DNA of 64,000 nt, taken from contig JACQBC010000024.1 of assembly GCA_016194635.1 (NCBI GenBank), positions 1 to 64,000 on the forward strand, given 5' to 3'. Below are positions 9,250-19,296 of the stretch, piece by piece. Source of the DNA: Gammaproteobacteria bacterium (lineage in GTDB: Bacteria > Pseudomonadota > Gammaproteobacteria > UBA6429 > Thiohalophilaceae). A program made the position numbers and the translations under genes. The notes below the pieces were generated by a model. The model saw nothing but the letters and a program-made list of their open reading frames with translations, ran no database searches and was not told the DNA's origin. Every line of letters starts with the position of its first letter. The first letter of the stretch is position 1.

Positions 9250-11640
9250 ATGAAACAATCCTCAAGGTTTAAACCCGATTTTCGCGCCTTATTCGAATCC
9301 GCGCCGGCCTGTTATTTGGTATTACGAACGGATTTAACCATTGCCGCAGTCAGTGATGCTTATCTTAAAGCCACCATGACCAAACGCGAGAAGATTCTGG
9401 GTCGTGGACTGTTTGATGTTTTTCCCGATAATCCCGCGGATCCCGCCGCCACCGGCGTCAGTAACCTGAGCGCTTCGTTGCAACGGGTGTTAAAAAACAA
9501 ACTGCCTGACACCATGGCGGTGCAAAAATATGATATTCGTCGGCCGGAATCCGCCGGTGGAGGTTTTGAAGAACGTTATTGGAGCCCGGTTAATTCACCG
9601 GTGTTTAATGACCGGCACGAGATCACCTATATCATCCATCGCGTTGAGGATGTCACGGAGTTCGTGCGTTTAAAACAAGCCGGCGTGGAACAACATAGGG
9701 CCACGGAGGCGTTGAAACTACGCGCCGAACGAATGGAAACGGAACTTTTTCTGCGTGCCCAGGAACTGCAAAACACCAACAAGCGCTTGCTCGACAGTGA
9801 GATCTTCTTGGATTCTATTATTGAAAACCTACCGAACATGGTCTTTGTGAAAGAAGCGAACGAGTTGCGTTTCGTGTTGTTTAACAAAGCCGGTGAGCGA
9901 TTGCTGGGATATCCGCGTACCGCCCTGGTGGGCAAGAATGACTACGATTTTTTCCCAAAGGAACAGGCGGATCATTTTGTTTGTAACGACCGCAAAGTAC
10001 TCCAAAACGGCAAGTTGCTGGATATTCCTGAAGAGCCGATTCAGACGCGCACGCAGGGTATCCGCTTTTTACACACGAAAAAAATCCCGATCATGGATTC
10101 CGATGGCCGGGGACGGTATCTCTTGGGGATTTCAGAGGATATTACCGAGCGTAAAGCGGCGGAAGAACGTTTCCACGCCGTGGCAGAAACCGCCAATGAC
10201 GCGCTGATCATCGCCGATCAGCAGGGCAATATTCTGTATTTCAACAACGCCGCCGAACGTTGTTTTGGTTACCGGCGCGACGAGCTTATCGGCAAACCAC
10301 TCAGCTTGCTCATGCCGGCGCGTTTTCACGCCGCCCACCTCGCTGGATTCAAACACTTTCTCGCCACGGGCGAAAGCCGTGTCGTCGGTAAAACCGTGGA
10401 GCTGACCGGGCAGCGAAAAAACGCCGAGGAATTTCCCCTCGAACTTTCATTGGCAAGCTGGAAAGTGGCGGAAAATAGTTATTTCACCGGGATTGCGCGC
10501 GATATTACCCAACAGCGCGCCGCTCTAGATGCCTTGCGCGCCAGCGAAGAGCGGTTCCGGATATTGGTCGAAGGGGTGCAGGATTATGCGATTTTTATGC
10601 TGCATGCCGATGGACGGGTCGCCAGTTGGAACCTTGGTGCTGAGCGGATTAAGGGTTACAGTGCGGCCGAGATTGTTGGGCGGCATTTTTCGCAGTTTTA
10701 TCTCCCCGACGATGTGGCGCAGGGTAAACCCCTGCGGGAATTGGCCTGCGCCGCCGCTAACGGCCGGGTCGAAGCTGAGGGTTGGCGCCTGCGTAAAGAC
10801 GGTTCCCGCTTCTGGGCCAATACCGTGATCGCCGCCTTGTATGACTCACAGGGGAAATTGCGCGGCTTTTCCAAGGTGACGCGCGACGTCACCGAACAAC
10901 GCGCCATCGAACAGCGTGTCCATGATCTTAACCGGCATTTGCAGTCGCGCAACGCCGAGCTGGTGGCTGTGAACCATGAACTTGAGGCGTTTTCCTACTC
11001 GGTGTCGCACGATCTGCGCGCGCCGCTCCGTGCCATCGACGGTTTTAGTAGAGAAGTCCTTGAGTCTTATGCTGACCGTCTTGACGCAAAAGGCCAGGGT
11101 TACCTGCAACGCGTGCGCGCGGCCAGTCAACGCATGGGCGAACTCATCGACGACTTACTCAAGCTGGCGCGGATCACCCGCACCGAATTGCAACGTAGCG
11201 AGGTCGACTTGAGCACGCTCGCGCAAGAGATTTTTTCTGAACAGCGGTCACGCGTGCCCACGCGTCAAATTGAAATGTCGATCGCCCCGCGTTTGCCCGC
11301 CAGTGCCGATCCAAATCTGATACGCGTGGCGCTCGAAAATTTACTCAGCAATGCAGATAAGTTTACCGCTCGTAGCGAACGCGCCCGTATCGAGGTCGGT
11401 AGCCTACAGCAGGACGATGAGCAGGTATTCTTCGTGCGCGACAACGGTGCTGGTTTTGACATGGCCTACGCCGATAAACTGTTCTGTGCGTTTCAAAGGT
11501 TGCACGGCGCCAACGAGTTCGAGGGCACGGGTATCGGCCTGGCGACCGTGCAACGCATAATTCATCGCCATGGCGGGCGTATTTGGGCGCAGGCCCAAGT
11601 GAACAGCGGCGCCACGTTCTTTTTTACCCTGCCAACCTGA
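9250..11640 (+). CDS. multi-PAS sensor histidine kinase
   Basis: This 796-residue protein has no transmembrane segment and should be a soluble sensor. Four PAS-type domains follow one another: about 8-140, 185-300, 305-425 (with [20 protein letters not shown]) and 430-550 (with [16 protein letters not shown]). A HisKA domain carries His587 in the SHDLRAPL motif, and an HATPase domain has DNGAGFD and [12 protein letters not shown]. The architecture resembles bacteriophytochrome-like kinases that phosphorylate small receiver proteins. The next gene overlaps or abuts it and encodes just such a receiver. PAS ligands or cofactors cannot be deduced. Confidence 0.9.
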   Translation: MKQSSRFKPDFRALFESAPACYLVLRTDLTIAAVSDAYLKATMTKREKILGRGLFDVFPDNPADPAATGVSNLSASLQRVLKNKLPDTMAVQKYDIRRPESAGGGFEERYWSPVNSPVFNDRHEITYIIHRVEDVTEFVRLKQAGVEQHRATEALKLRAERMETELFLRAQELQNTNKRLLDSEIFLDSIIENLPNMVFVKEANELRFVLFNKAGERLLGYPRTALVGKNDYDFFPKEQADHFVCNDRKVLQNGKLLDIPEEPIQTRTQGIRFLHTKKIPIMDSDGRGRYLLGISEDITERKAAEERFHAVAETANDALIIADQQGNILYFNNAAERCFGYRRDELIGKPLSLLMPARFHAAHLAGFKHFLATGESRVVGKTVELTGQRKNAEEFPLELSLASWKVAENSYFTGIARDITQQRAALDALRASEERFRILVEGVQDYAIFMLHADGRVASWNLGAERIKGYSAAEIVGRHFSQFYLPDDVAQGKPLRELACAAANGRVEAEGWRLRKDGSRFWANTVIAALYDSQGKLRGFSKVTRDVTEQRAIEQRVHDLNRHLQSRNAELVAVNHELEAFSYSVSHDLRAPLRAIDGFSREVLESYADRLDAKGQGYLQRVRAASQRMGELIDDLLKLARITRTELQRSEVDLSTLAQEIFSEQRSRVPTRQIEMSIAPRLPASADPNLIRVALENLLSNADKFTARSERARIEVGSLQQDDEQVFFVRDNGAGFDMAYADKLFCAFQRLHGANEFEGTGIGLATVQRIIHRHGGRIWAQAQVNSGATFFFTLPT

Positions 11641-11651
11641 TGGAGGATTCA

Positions 11652-12107
11652 TTGAACGACAAAAAAACTATTCTTTTGGTGGAGGACAACCCCGATGATG
11701 AGGAGCTGACTCGGCTGGCGCTGACTCGAAGCAACATCGCCAACGAGATTATCGTGGCTCATGATGGTGCGGAGGCGCTCGATTTTCTGTTGGCCACCGG
11801 TATTCACGCCGCGCGAAACATACGGATGATGCCGAGCGTTATGTTGCTCGACCTCAAGCTGCCAAAAGTAGGTGGCATTGAGGTGTTGCAACGCATACGT
11901 GCCGATGAACGCACGCGGTTGCTACCGGTGGTGGTGTTAACCTCCTCTAAAGAGGAACAGGATATTGTCACTAGTTATCGGTTCGGGGCCAATAGTTATA
12001 TCCGCAAACCGGTTAATTTTGAACAATTCATCGACGCGGTCCGGCAGCTCGGTTTGTATTGGTTATTGATCAATGAGAGTCCTTGGCAAAGTATTGAATT
12101 TAAGTAG
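11652..12107 (+). CDS. single-domain response regulator (Rcp1-like)
   Basis: The protein of about 151 residues consists only of a receiver domain of the type encoded next to phytochrome-like kinases. It shows [13 protein letters not shown], a phospho-acceptor Asp in [10 protein letters not shown], and [13 protein letters not shown] with a conserved lysine in YIRKPVNF. I chose the TTG at 11652 because GGAGG lies about six bases upstream. An in-frame ATG at 11640 overlaps the kinase stop codon and is the alternative. It should accept phosphate from the kinase at 9250-11640 and act by protein contact, since it has no output domain. Confidence 0.88.
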   Translation: MNDKKTILLVEDNPDDEELTRLALTRSNIANEIIVAHDGAEALDFLLATGIHAARNIRMMPSVMLLDLKLPKVGGIEVLQRIRADERTRLLPVVVLTSSKEEQDIVTSYRFGANSYIRKPVNFEQFIDAVRQLGLYWLLINESPWQSIEFK

Positions 12108-12144
12108 TGCGACATAAATTTTCTGCGAAATAGGGTATTAACGT

Positions 12145-13869
12145 ATGCAAGACAATAACGATCCGCTGCGGCTGCTGCTTGTTGAAGACTCGCCCGATGA
12201 TGCCGAGTTGTTATTGCGCGAACTGCAACGGGGTGGTTTTAATCCGTATTACCGGCGGGTAGAAACCGCTGAGCAGATGCGTAGTGCCCTGGACACCGAA
12301 ACCTGGGATATCGTTATCGCCGATTATTCGATGCCAACCTTCAGCGCCGCGGGCGCGCTACGTTTATTGAACGGGATGGGTATGGACCTGCCGTTTATTA
12401 TTGTCTCGGGTACCATCGGCGAGGCCACCGCTGTGGCCGCCATGAAGGCCGGCGCGCACGATTATTTAACCAAAAACAATCTTGCCCGGTTGGTACCGGC
12501 GGTGCGTCGTGAGGTGCGCGAAGCGGAGGTGCGGCGGGCACGCAACGACGCCGAAGCGCGTATCAAGCATATGGCCTACCATGATCCGCTCACTGATTTG
12601 CCGAACCGGCTGATGTTTTTTGAACGACTCAAGCAAACCATGCTTGAAGCCGACCGTCATGGACGCCTGGTCGGCGTGATGCTACTGGATCTGGATCGTT
12701 TTAAAACCATCAACGATACGCTGGGGCACGAAGTGGGAGATATCTTGTTACAGCGGGTGGCCGAGCGATTGCGTGTCTGTGTGCGCGGTGGCGACACGAT
12801 CGCGCGTTTTGGCGGCGATGAATTCATGGCGGTGCTCGCCGATCTAGGTGATAGCAGCAACGCCACGCGCGCGCTAGAAAAGATCCTGCAATGTTTCGCG
12901 CAGCCGTTTCGGATTAACGCGCGTGAATTATTCGTGACGGCCAGCCTCGGCATCACGCTTTATCCTGCCGATGAGAAAGATGTGCACGCGCTATTGCGCA
13001 ACGCCGATGTGGCCATGTACCGCGCTAAGGAATTAGGTCGAAATGGATACCAGTTTTATACCTCGGAGATGACCGTCAAGGCGGAAAAGTTTTTGACGTT
13101 GGAGAATGATTTACGCCACGCCTTTGAATACGGGGAATTTTATCTGGAATACCAGCCCATCGCGGATTGCGCCAGCGGTAAGGTGATTGGCATGGAGGCA
13201 TTGCTGCGTTGGAATCACCGCAAACACGGTTTGATACCGCCGACACAGTTTATCCAACTGGCCGAGGAAATTGGTTTGATCGTACCCATTGGCGAATGGG
13301 TGTTGCGTACCGCCTGCTTACAATGCCGTGATTACCAGATCCCCGGACAACCACCGCTACGATTATCGGTGAATCTTTCGGCGCGGCAATTTTATCAACA
13401 AAAGCTCGTGGAATGCATCGAAACCATCCTACAAGAAACCGGTTTTGATCCGCGACGTTTGGATCTGGAGATCACTGAAACCGTTATCATGCAGCAGCAG
13501 GAATCCGCGATCGACACCATGCGCCGGCTGAAGACGATGGGGATTCAGTTGGCGATCGATGATTTTGGCATTGGTTATTCTAGCTTGAACTATCTAAAGC
13601 GTTTTCCAATCGATAGCATTAAAATCGACCAATCGTTCGTGCACGATATTCCAGATGATTTGGACAACGCCGCGATTGCAATTGCCATTATCACACTGGC
13701 GCGCACCTTGGGATTGAGGGTAATCGCCGAAGGAGTGGAGGTCGCGGCGCAGCTGGATTTTATGCGCAGCCACGGCTGTAATGCGATCCAAGGTTATCGA
13801 TTTAGCAAATCCTTGCCCGCCACGGAATTTGAAGCCTTCTTGAAAAGCAGTGGATCTTTAACGCGCTAA
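12145..13869 (+). CDS. response regulator with GGDEF and EAL domains
   Basis: The 574-residue protein has an N-terminal receiver (about 7-125; LLVEDSPDDAEL and IADYSMPTF), a GGDEF domain (about 140-300) with an intact RFGGDEF active site, and an EAL domain (about 315-565) with MEALLRW, DDFGIGYSSL and IKIDQSFV. It can in principle make and degrade cyclic di-GMP; the key residues of both domains look preserved. It is the last gene of a co-directional trio with the PAS kinase and the single receiver. This suggests a phosphorelay controlling cyclic di-GMP level. It ends next to hairpin copy B. Confidence 0.92.
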   Translation: MQDNNDPLRLLLVEDSPDDAELLLRELQRGGFNPYYRRVETAEQMRSALDTETWDIVIADYSMPTFSAAGALRLLNGMGMDLPFIIVSGTIGEATAVAAMKAGAHDYLTKNNLARLVPAVRREVREAEVRRARNDAEARIKHMAYHDPLTDLPNRLMFFERLKQTMLEADRHGRLVGVMLLDLDRFKTINDTLGHEVGDILLQRVAERLRVCVRGGDTIARFGGDEFMAVLADLGDSSNATRALEKILQCFAQPFRINARELFVTASLGITLYPADEKDVHALLRNADVAMYRAKELGRNGYQFYTSEMTVKAEKFLTLENDLRHAFEYGEFYLEYQPIADCASGKVIGMEALLRWNHRKHGLIPPTQFIQLAEEIGLIVPIGEWVLRTACLQCRDYQIPGQPPLRLSVNLSARQFYQQKLVECIETILQETGFDPRRLDLEITETVIMQQQESAIDTMRRLKTMGIQLAIDDFGIGYSSLNYLKRFPIDSIKIDQSFVHDIPDDLDNAAIAIAIITLARTLGLRVIAEGVEVAAQLDFMRSHGCNAIQGYRFSKSLPATEFEAFLKSSGSLTR

Positions 13870-13925
13870 ACGACTAAAACACGGCGCGGATCGAGCCAAA
13901 AAAATTCAAATTCGCCCGCCGTGAC

Positions 13926-14047
13926 TGTTGGAGGTGGTCTGCTTAACCCGCGTCGATGACTCGCCGTGAATACCTCCCTGTAGGCTCGATGGCGGCATCC
14001 CTGCCGCCGACGGTCATCGGCGCGGGTTAAGCAGACCACCTCCAACA
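13926..14047. repeat. hairpin repeat copy B (52-nt core)
   Basis: Arms of 35 bases (13926-13960 and 14013-14047) are complementary apart from one position that would be a G-U pair in RNA. They enclose a 52-nt core (13961-14012) in reverse orientation relative to copy A. It lies between two convergent genes and could end transcription in both directions. The right arm also encodes the last residues and stop codon of the minus-strand gene. Confidence 0.9.
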
Positions 14048-17000
14048 TCTCCCTCACACACATGACTTAACCAGGCATTGGAAATTTTTTCTTGCACACT
14101 GTTCTGTCCTTGCCGTGCTTGCAGGTTGGTGAAGTCGAGGTCGAACAGGGGTTGGTGTTGATTAAAACACGAAAAGACTAATTTGGAGGTCTCGCCGCTG
14201 CTGGGGTCGACATGCCGGCACAGGCACTGGGCGCAGATTTCCTTCAGCATGCATTGCATCGGGCTGTTGACGGCGGCAATCGCCAGCAGGTTTGGCTTGA
14301 GCTGAGATTTAAAGCGGGTTTGTAACGCGCTGGAAAAGTGTTGCATCGCCTCGGGGTGATCCGACAGCAGGATACAATCGCTCGCACGCAGCCAGGTCGT
14401 GTGCGCGCCGTCGCTCACTGCGCAAGTATCGAGAAATTGGCTGATGCCCTGAACGTAACACCGATCCTGGTCGCGCGGCAAGATCAATCCCGGTCCTTGC
14501 GCAAGGATCCAGATCACTTGATCGGTTAAGATCTCCAAGCTGCTTTGGAGCGCGCGCGCCTGCTGTGGATCACGAAAGTGTCCGATGAAGACAATGCGGT
14601 TACCAGCGTCGCGCCAACTCGTTGCCGCTTCGATAAGGCTGGTGACGGCCGAGGGTCCACCGATTACCGTGATCGTGGCGTGCCGCGGTACCGGCACGCC
14701 AGTCCCCGTGGGTCCCATGAGAATTACCGGCGTGCCGGGTTGCAGGCGGGCGGCGATGCGGCTGGATGCACCGACGCTGTTGACCAACAATTGGATGATA
14801 CCGCGGCCTTTATCCACTTGCACCCCGGTGATCGCCATGCCTTCCATCGTTAATGGAATGCCTTGTAACCGTTCTGCCTGGGTATCGAAATTCTGCAAGC
14901 GGTAGATTTGTCCGGGCCGCCAATGTTGCGCTGCTTGCGGTGCGTACACGCTGAGTTGGGTGAGGTGCTTGGCCAGCGGCTCGACCTGCACAATACGCGG
15001 TTGTAAGCGTTGCTCCAGTAAGGCGGCAAAATGCTGCCAGGCTTGTTGCGCCGCGCGCGGTTGATGCACTTGCAACGGGGCTAATAATTTTTCAATCTCG
15101 GCCGCGGCATGTTTACCCGAGGCCATGGCCTTGACGACGCTGCCGTGGAATTGCGGATGGGTATCGCCGATGAAGGAAACCCGTCGCCTGCCTTGGGTGT
15201 ATGACGTAAAAAATCCAGGCGCAGGCGATTTGTTATTGCCGCTGGCGTTGACGCGCACCAATTCACCTTGCGCATCGACACGGTGCGCAGCGAAAAATTT
15301 CCCATCCATCACGAACGTGCCGGGGTGCTCGCGTTCGTACGCCGTGTTGGGGATGCTGCCGGCGGCGATAAATACCGCGGCTGCGGGCAAGGTTACGGTT
15401 TCATTGTTGGTGGTGCGTCGTAATCGTAGCGCGCTGACATGGCCATGCGTGTCGAGCAATGCCTCAATGGGTTGTAGGTTTTCCGCGTAGTAAATCCCTT
15501 CCTCCAAGGCCTTGCGAATTTCCTCGTGGTTGCGCAAGTAAGCGGGGGAGGTGTTCATGGCACCTCGGTAGGCGACGGTGACGCCACCCCAGCCGTGGAT
15601 CAACGTCGCGAAGTCGGGTGATTGGCCGCGCTGTAGCGCGCGCTCGCGTTCGGCGCGCACCGCGCGGCCGTGGGCGAGGAATTCTTGCAGGATTTCACTT
15701 TCCAGTGCGTTCCAGTCGGGTGGGAGTTGATCGGCCGCCGCGAGTATTTCCCAGCGTGCCAGCAGTTTTTCCACCTGGCGGATGTAATAGGCTTGCACTT
15801 CGGTGGCGGTGTCGATGGCGGTGAGGCCGCCACCGACCACGACGGCGGGCAATCGTACCTGTAAGTTGGCGAGGCTGTCACGCTTGGCCGCGCCGGTGAG
15901 TTGCAGTGCCATCAAAAAATCGCTTGCCTGGCGGATACCCCGCGCTAAGGTATTTTTCATCGGCAATACCGTTGGTCGTCCCGCACCGGTGGCCAAGCTG
16001 ATGTGATCGAAGCCGAGCTGCCACGCATCCTCTAAGGTCAGGGTGCCGCCCAAGCGCACGCCGCCGAATAAACGGAACTGCGCGCTGCGTGCCAGTACCA
16101 AGCGCACCAGTTTTAGAAAGTTTTTATCCCAACGGATGGTGATGCCGTATTCCGCGACACCACCGAACCCCGCCAGGGTGCGATCATCCAACGGCTCAAA
16201 CAATGCCTCTACCTGTTGCACCGCAAGCGGGATCGTGTCATGGCGTCCCACCCACTGTTCTGGCAACGGTTCGATCTTCAGACCGTCGACCATCACCACG
16301 CCAAAACCCGCTTGTAATAAATGGTGCGCCAGATTAAACCCGGCGGGTCCGGCACCGACCACCAAGATATTCTTGCCGTGGTAAGTGTTGCGGTAGGGAC
16401 GCACGCGCTGCAAGGGATTCCAGCGGCTGAGTAGAAAATAAATCTCAAAGCCCCACGGCCAGGACAACACCTCGGTGAGAATGCGCGTCTCGATTTGTGG
16501 AATGTCGACCGGGTCTTGCTTTTGATAGACACAGCTTTTCATGCAATCATTGCAGATACGATGACCGGTGGCGGGCAGCAAGGGGTTGTCGACCATGATC
16601 ATCGCCAGCGCGCCCAGGGTATAGCCGTCGCGTTTGAGCACATGCGCCTCGGAAATTTTTTCACCCAGCGGGCAGCCGCTGAGTTCAACCGCGAGTGGAT
16701 TCTTGCGAAAACCCGGCGCGGCTTTTTCGGCAAAACCGCGCGAACAAAAATCGCCGCCGTGGTCGTGGCAGTAAACACAGTAGTGCACTTGATCCAGGGC
16801 ATAGCGTAAGGTGGCACGCGTGTCGGTGAGATTGAAACCGTCGCGCGCGCGGCGTGTCGCGGCCGGGCCTTGTACCCGCCGCGCGTTGTCCTGTGCCACG
16901 GCCTCGGTCGGGACCAACTTAACATGTTCAGTGCGTTGCGGTAATTGCAGGCTTACCCAAGCCCGCGTCGCGTCGCGGCCTTCGTGGCTAGTGAGGGCGG

Positions 17001-17490
17001 CGTGTAGCCATTCTTCTAGCAGTGTTAACACCGCAACCTCCTGCGTCAGCGTTGCGCGTTCCCACAATGCCGCCACCGCGTGTTCGCGATCCTCGCCCGG
17101 GGTAAGGGGTAACAAGGCATCCAATGCAACGAACGGTCGGGTAGGGTTCAGGCGTTTTTTGCGCGCCCGGTGTTTGACAAATTTTTCCTTGAACACGTGG
17201 ATGACCTCCTCGCGCGCTTGGGCAGCGCGCAACGCAGCACGTGCGTTGCTGGCATGGAAGGCCCGAACTAAAAAATCTTCCAGCGGACGCGCCACGGCGA
17301 TCAACAATTCCGACTCGGCGGCGGCGCTAGACACTTCGCCGTTGCGATAAGCGGCATAACGCGCGGCCAGTGCGGGATCGGCCCGGCGCAGCGTCTGCTG
17401 AAATAATCTATCGAGTTCCGGTAGGCGTTCGGTGCGGTAAATATCCGCATAGTCGAAACCATCTAGGTCGAGGTGCAAATTTATGTTCAT
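14014..17490 (-). CDS. multidomain flavin/iron-sulfur oxidoreductase (GltD-like plus FNR-like)
   Basis: This 1158-residue protein starts with about 220 residues of unknown helical sequence. A cysteine-rich segment (about 235-335; YCVYCHDHGGDFC, CNDCMKSC) resembles the iron-sulfur N-terminus of GltD-type proteins. A GltD-like FAD/NAD(P) domain follows (about 370-810; LVVGAGPAGFNLAHHLL). A ferredoxin-reductase/PyrK-like domain (about 855-1060) and a C-terminal Cys cluster (CMLKEICAQCLC) end it. It probably moves electrons between NAD(P)H and an iron-sulfur partner. A 16-bp palindrome shared with the gntR promoter lies 24 bases upstream of the ATG, so it probably belongs to the AprA-like locus regulon. 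A good AAGGAG ribosome site supports the start. The exact reaction is unknown. Confidence 0.8.
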   Translation of the reverse strand: MNINLHLDLDGFDYADIYRTERLPELDRLFQQTLRRADPALAARYAAYRNGEVSSAAAESELLIAVARPLEDFLVRAFHASNARAALRAAQAREEVIHVFKEKFVKHRARKKRLNPTRPFVALDALLPLTPGEDREHAVAALWERATLTQEVAVLTLLEEWLHAALTSHEGRDATRAWVSLQLPQRTEHVKLVPTEAVAQDNARRVQGPAATRRARDGFNLTDTRATLRYALDQVHYCVYCHDHGGDFCSRGFAEKAAPGFRKNPLAVELSGCPLGEKISEAHVLKRDGYTLGALAMIMVDNPLLPATGHRICNDCMKSCVYQKQDPVDIPQIETRILTEVLSWPWGFEIYFLLSRWNPLQRVRPYRNTYHGKNILVVGAGPAGFNLAHHLLQAGFGVVMVDGLKIEPLPEQWVGRHDTIPLAVQQVEALFEPLDDRTLAGFGGVAEYGITIRWDKNFLKLVRLVLARSAQFRLFGGVRLGGTLTLEDAWQLGFDHISLATGAGRPTVLPMKNTLARGIRQASDFLMALQLTGAAKRDSLANLQVRLPAVVVGGGLTAIDTATEVQAYYIRQVEKLLARWEILAAADQLPPDWNALESEILQEFLAHGRAVRAERERALQRGQSPDFATLIHGWGGVTVAYRGAMNTSPAYLRNHEEIRKALEEGIYYAENLQPIEALLDTHGHVSALRLRRTTNNETVTLPAAAVFIAAGSIPNTAYEREHPGTFVMDGKFFAAHRVDAQGELVRVNASGNNKSPAPGFFTSYTQGRRRVSFIGDTHPQFHGSVVKAMASGKHAAAEIEKLLAPLQVHQPRAAQQAWQHFAALLEQRLQPRIVQVEPLAKHLTQLSVYAPQAAQHWRPGQIYRLQNFDTQAERLQGIPLTMEGMAITGVQVDKGRGIIQLLVNSVGASSRIAARLQPGTPVILMGPTGTGVPVPRHATITVIGGPSAVTSLIEAATSWRDAGNRIVFIGHFRDPQQARALQSSLEILTDQVIWILAQGPGLILPRDQDRCYVQGISQFLDTCAVSDGAHTTWLRASDCILLSDHPEAMQHFSSALQTRFKSQLKPNLLAIAAVNSPMQCMLKEICAQCLCRHVDPSSGETSKLVFSCFNQHQPLFDLDFTNLQARQGQNSVQEKISNAWLSHVCEGDVGGGLLNPRR

Positions 17491-17513
17491 CTACTGACTC
17501 CTTTGCAGAGTCA

Positions 17514-17529
17514 ACTTGTTATGACAAGT
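17514..17529. promoter_or_regulatory. palindromic operator, probable GntR site 1
   Basis: ACTTGTTATGACAAGT is the centre of a longer palindrome (17510-17533, ten-base arms with a 4-base spacer). It lies 24 bases before the start of the 1158-residue oxidoreductase. It matches 14 of 16 bases of the palindrome at 29989-30004 before gntR. TTGT-N4-ACAA spacing is typical of GntR/HutC-family operators. Assignment to this regulator is inference. Confidence 0.7.
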
Positions 17530-17685
17530 TGACAGAAAAAAACGCCGCTCGCGGGCCGCTTGGGTTAAATTTATTTGGCTACCGTCGGCAACCCGTTGTG
17601 GTGCGAGACACGGTTCGGATTGCGCACGGTGGTGGCGTGGCCGGTGGGTGGTTGCAGCATTGGTGGCGCTATTAACCCACATTAC

Positions 17686-19092
17686 TTAATGCTCCGCGTA
17701 GCGTATTCGAGTTGCTCCCAGAGGCAGCCGGGCGGCTGTTTGAAACCGCTCACCCAGGGCAACGAGGGCCAAGTCTTGCTGTGGCCCGGCCAAAAAACAA
17801 ATTCCGAAGGGCAGGCCGTCGTCACGCAACGCGGCCGGTACCGCAAGCGCCGCAAGCTGCAGCAAGTTTGCGAAATACGAGTAGTAGCCCATGTTGGCAT
17901 TGAGTTTTATGGGATCGGCTTCAACGGTTTTAATCTTGTAGATCGTCCCGGCGGTCGGAACTATTAGGGCATCAACTTTGCGTAATTCGGCATACGCCGT
18001 GCTCATGAGTTGCCGAAACCGATGGTATTCCTTCACCAGGTCGACGGCGGAATACGATTTTGCTTTGTTGACGATAGCGCCGACAACGGGGTGGACGTCG
18101 TGACGATGATTTTCAATAAATTCGCCGCAGGAGACTAAACGCTCGGCGAGTATAGGCCCGTCGAAAAGCATTGATCCGATCGTCGCAAACGCGCAGAAAT
18201 CGATTTCCACTATCTCACCGCCCAAATCCTTTATTAAATGAATTGCATGGTGGAAGGATTTCTCGGCGCGCTGATCACCGAAAAAAGTGCGATTAGCTTT
18301 GTCCGGTATCCCAATGATGAACCCGGAGGCTGGAATTTCCGATCGCGCGCTATAATTAGGATTCTCGCGCATAAAGGGGTCATCACTGTCCGCTCCCACT
18401 GCGACATCGAATACCTGTTTTGCATCCCGACAGGTTAAGGCGAAAATCGGGACACAATCGAAACTGCGATTGGCGTAAACCATGCCTGCCGTGCTGATAA
18501 TGCCCGGTGTAGGTTTGAGGCCGACAATATTATTAAGCGCCGCGGGGATCCGCCCCGAACCACCGGTATCGCTGCCGAGCGAAAAACTCACCAGGCCGGT
18601 GGCCACCGCGACAGCGGATCCGGAGCTTGAACCGCCCGGGATATATTCGCTATCAAACGAATTAACCGGGTATCCCGCACTCCGAATCCCCACCAATCCG
18701 GTGGCAAATTGATCCATGCTGTTTTTGCCAATAAGAATCGCGCCTGCGTCGAGGAGTTTTTGCACCACGGTCGCAGTTTTAGCGGGGTAGTGGCCATAGG
18801 CGGGACAACCGGCGGTGGTTTTTAAACCCAGCACATGGATATTGTCTTTGACCGCAAACGGAAGCCCATACAGCGGCATTTGGGCGGGGTCATGCCTTGC
18901 GAGTGCTTGGGCGGCGGCCAAGGCTTGTGATTCTGGCACGAGACATGTCCAGACAAAGTCCGTTCCTCGGTCGTGTATCCTGCCATACACTTCTCGCACC
19001 ACATCAATCGGAGTCAACGTGTTAGCGCGATACGCCTTATTAAGCGAGTTGAAGTCCAAGCTGAGTCCCTGCAAATGTCTCATAACATTCAT
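17686..19092 (-). CDS. amidase-signature hydrolase, allophanate hydrolase (AtzF) type
   Basis: The 468-residue protein has the amidase signature triad: Lys82 in FAVKDN, the cis-Ser region GGSSSGSA (about 153-160), and the nucleophile Ser179 in DTGGSGR. Strings such as MPLYGLPFAVKDNI, NNIVGLKPTPG and RSFDCVPIFALT are typical of allophanate hydrolases of the AtzF/DUR1 group. Those usually carry an extra C-terminal domain and reach about 600 residues; this one stops at the amidase domain. It probably releases ammonia from a small amide or carbamoyl compound. It is the last gene of the minus-strand array that begins with gntR, separated by 204 bases from the binding-protein gene. Confidence 0.8.
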   Translation of the reverse strand: MNVMRHLQGLSLDFNSLNKAYRANTLTPIDVVREVYGRIHDRGTDFVWTCLVPESQALAAAQALARHDPAQMPLYGLPFAVKDNIHVLGLKTTAGCPAYGHYPAKTATVVQKLLDAGAILIGKNSMDQFATGLVGIRSAGYPVNSFDSEYIPGGSSSGSAVAVATGLVSFSLGSDTGGSGRIPAALNNIVGLKPTPGIISTAGMVYANRSFDCVPIFALTCRDAKQVFDVAVGADSDDPFMRENPNYSARSEIPASGFIIGIPDKANRTFFGDQRAEKSFHHAIHLIKDLGGEIVEIDFCAFATIGSMLFDGPILAERLVSCGEFIENHRHDVHPVVGAIVNKAKSYSAVDLVKEYHRFRQLMSTAYAELRKVDALIVPTAGTIYKIKTVEADPIKLNANMGYYSYFANLLQLAALAVPAALRDDGLPFGICFLAGPQQDLALVALGERFQTAARLPLGATRIRYAEH

Positions 19093-19296
19093 TAAAACCG
19101 ATTACAATCCAGAACAGTCATACCAAGTTCCACATCAGCTCGCTTGCCAGCGAATGATTTTTGCCGAAACCACACCAAACAGTCGATCCGCCGACGAGGA
19201 TTCGTCGTATGCGATAATGGCTATTCATGATCACCTCTTGTTTGATGGTCGTGGTTTAAACGCGTATATTTTTCCTCGGATCTGCTTGTTGAGAGA

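Noticed and set aside
16811-17350. 179-codon plus-strand frame opposite the large oxidoreductase
   Set aside because: Arg/Ser-rich shadow frame without motifs or ribosome site.
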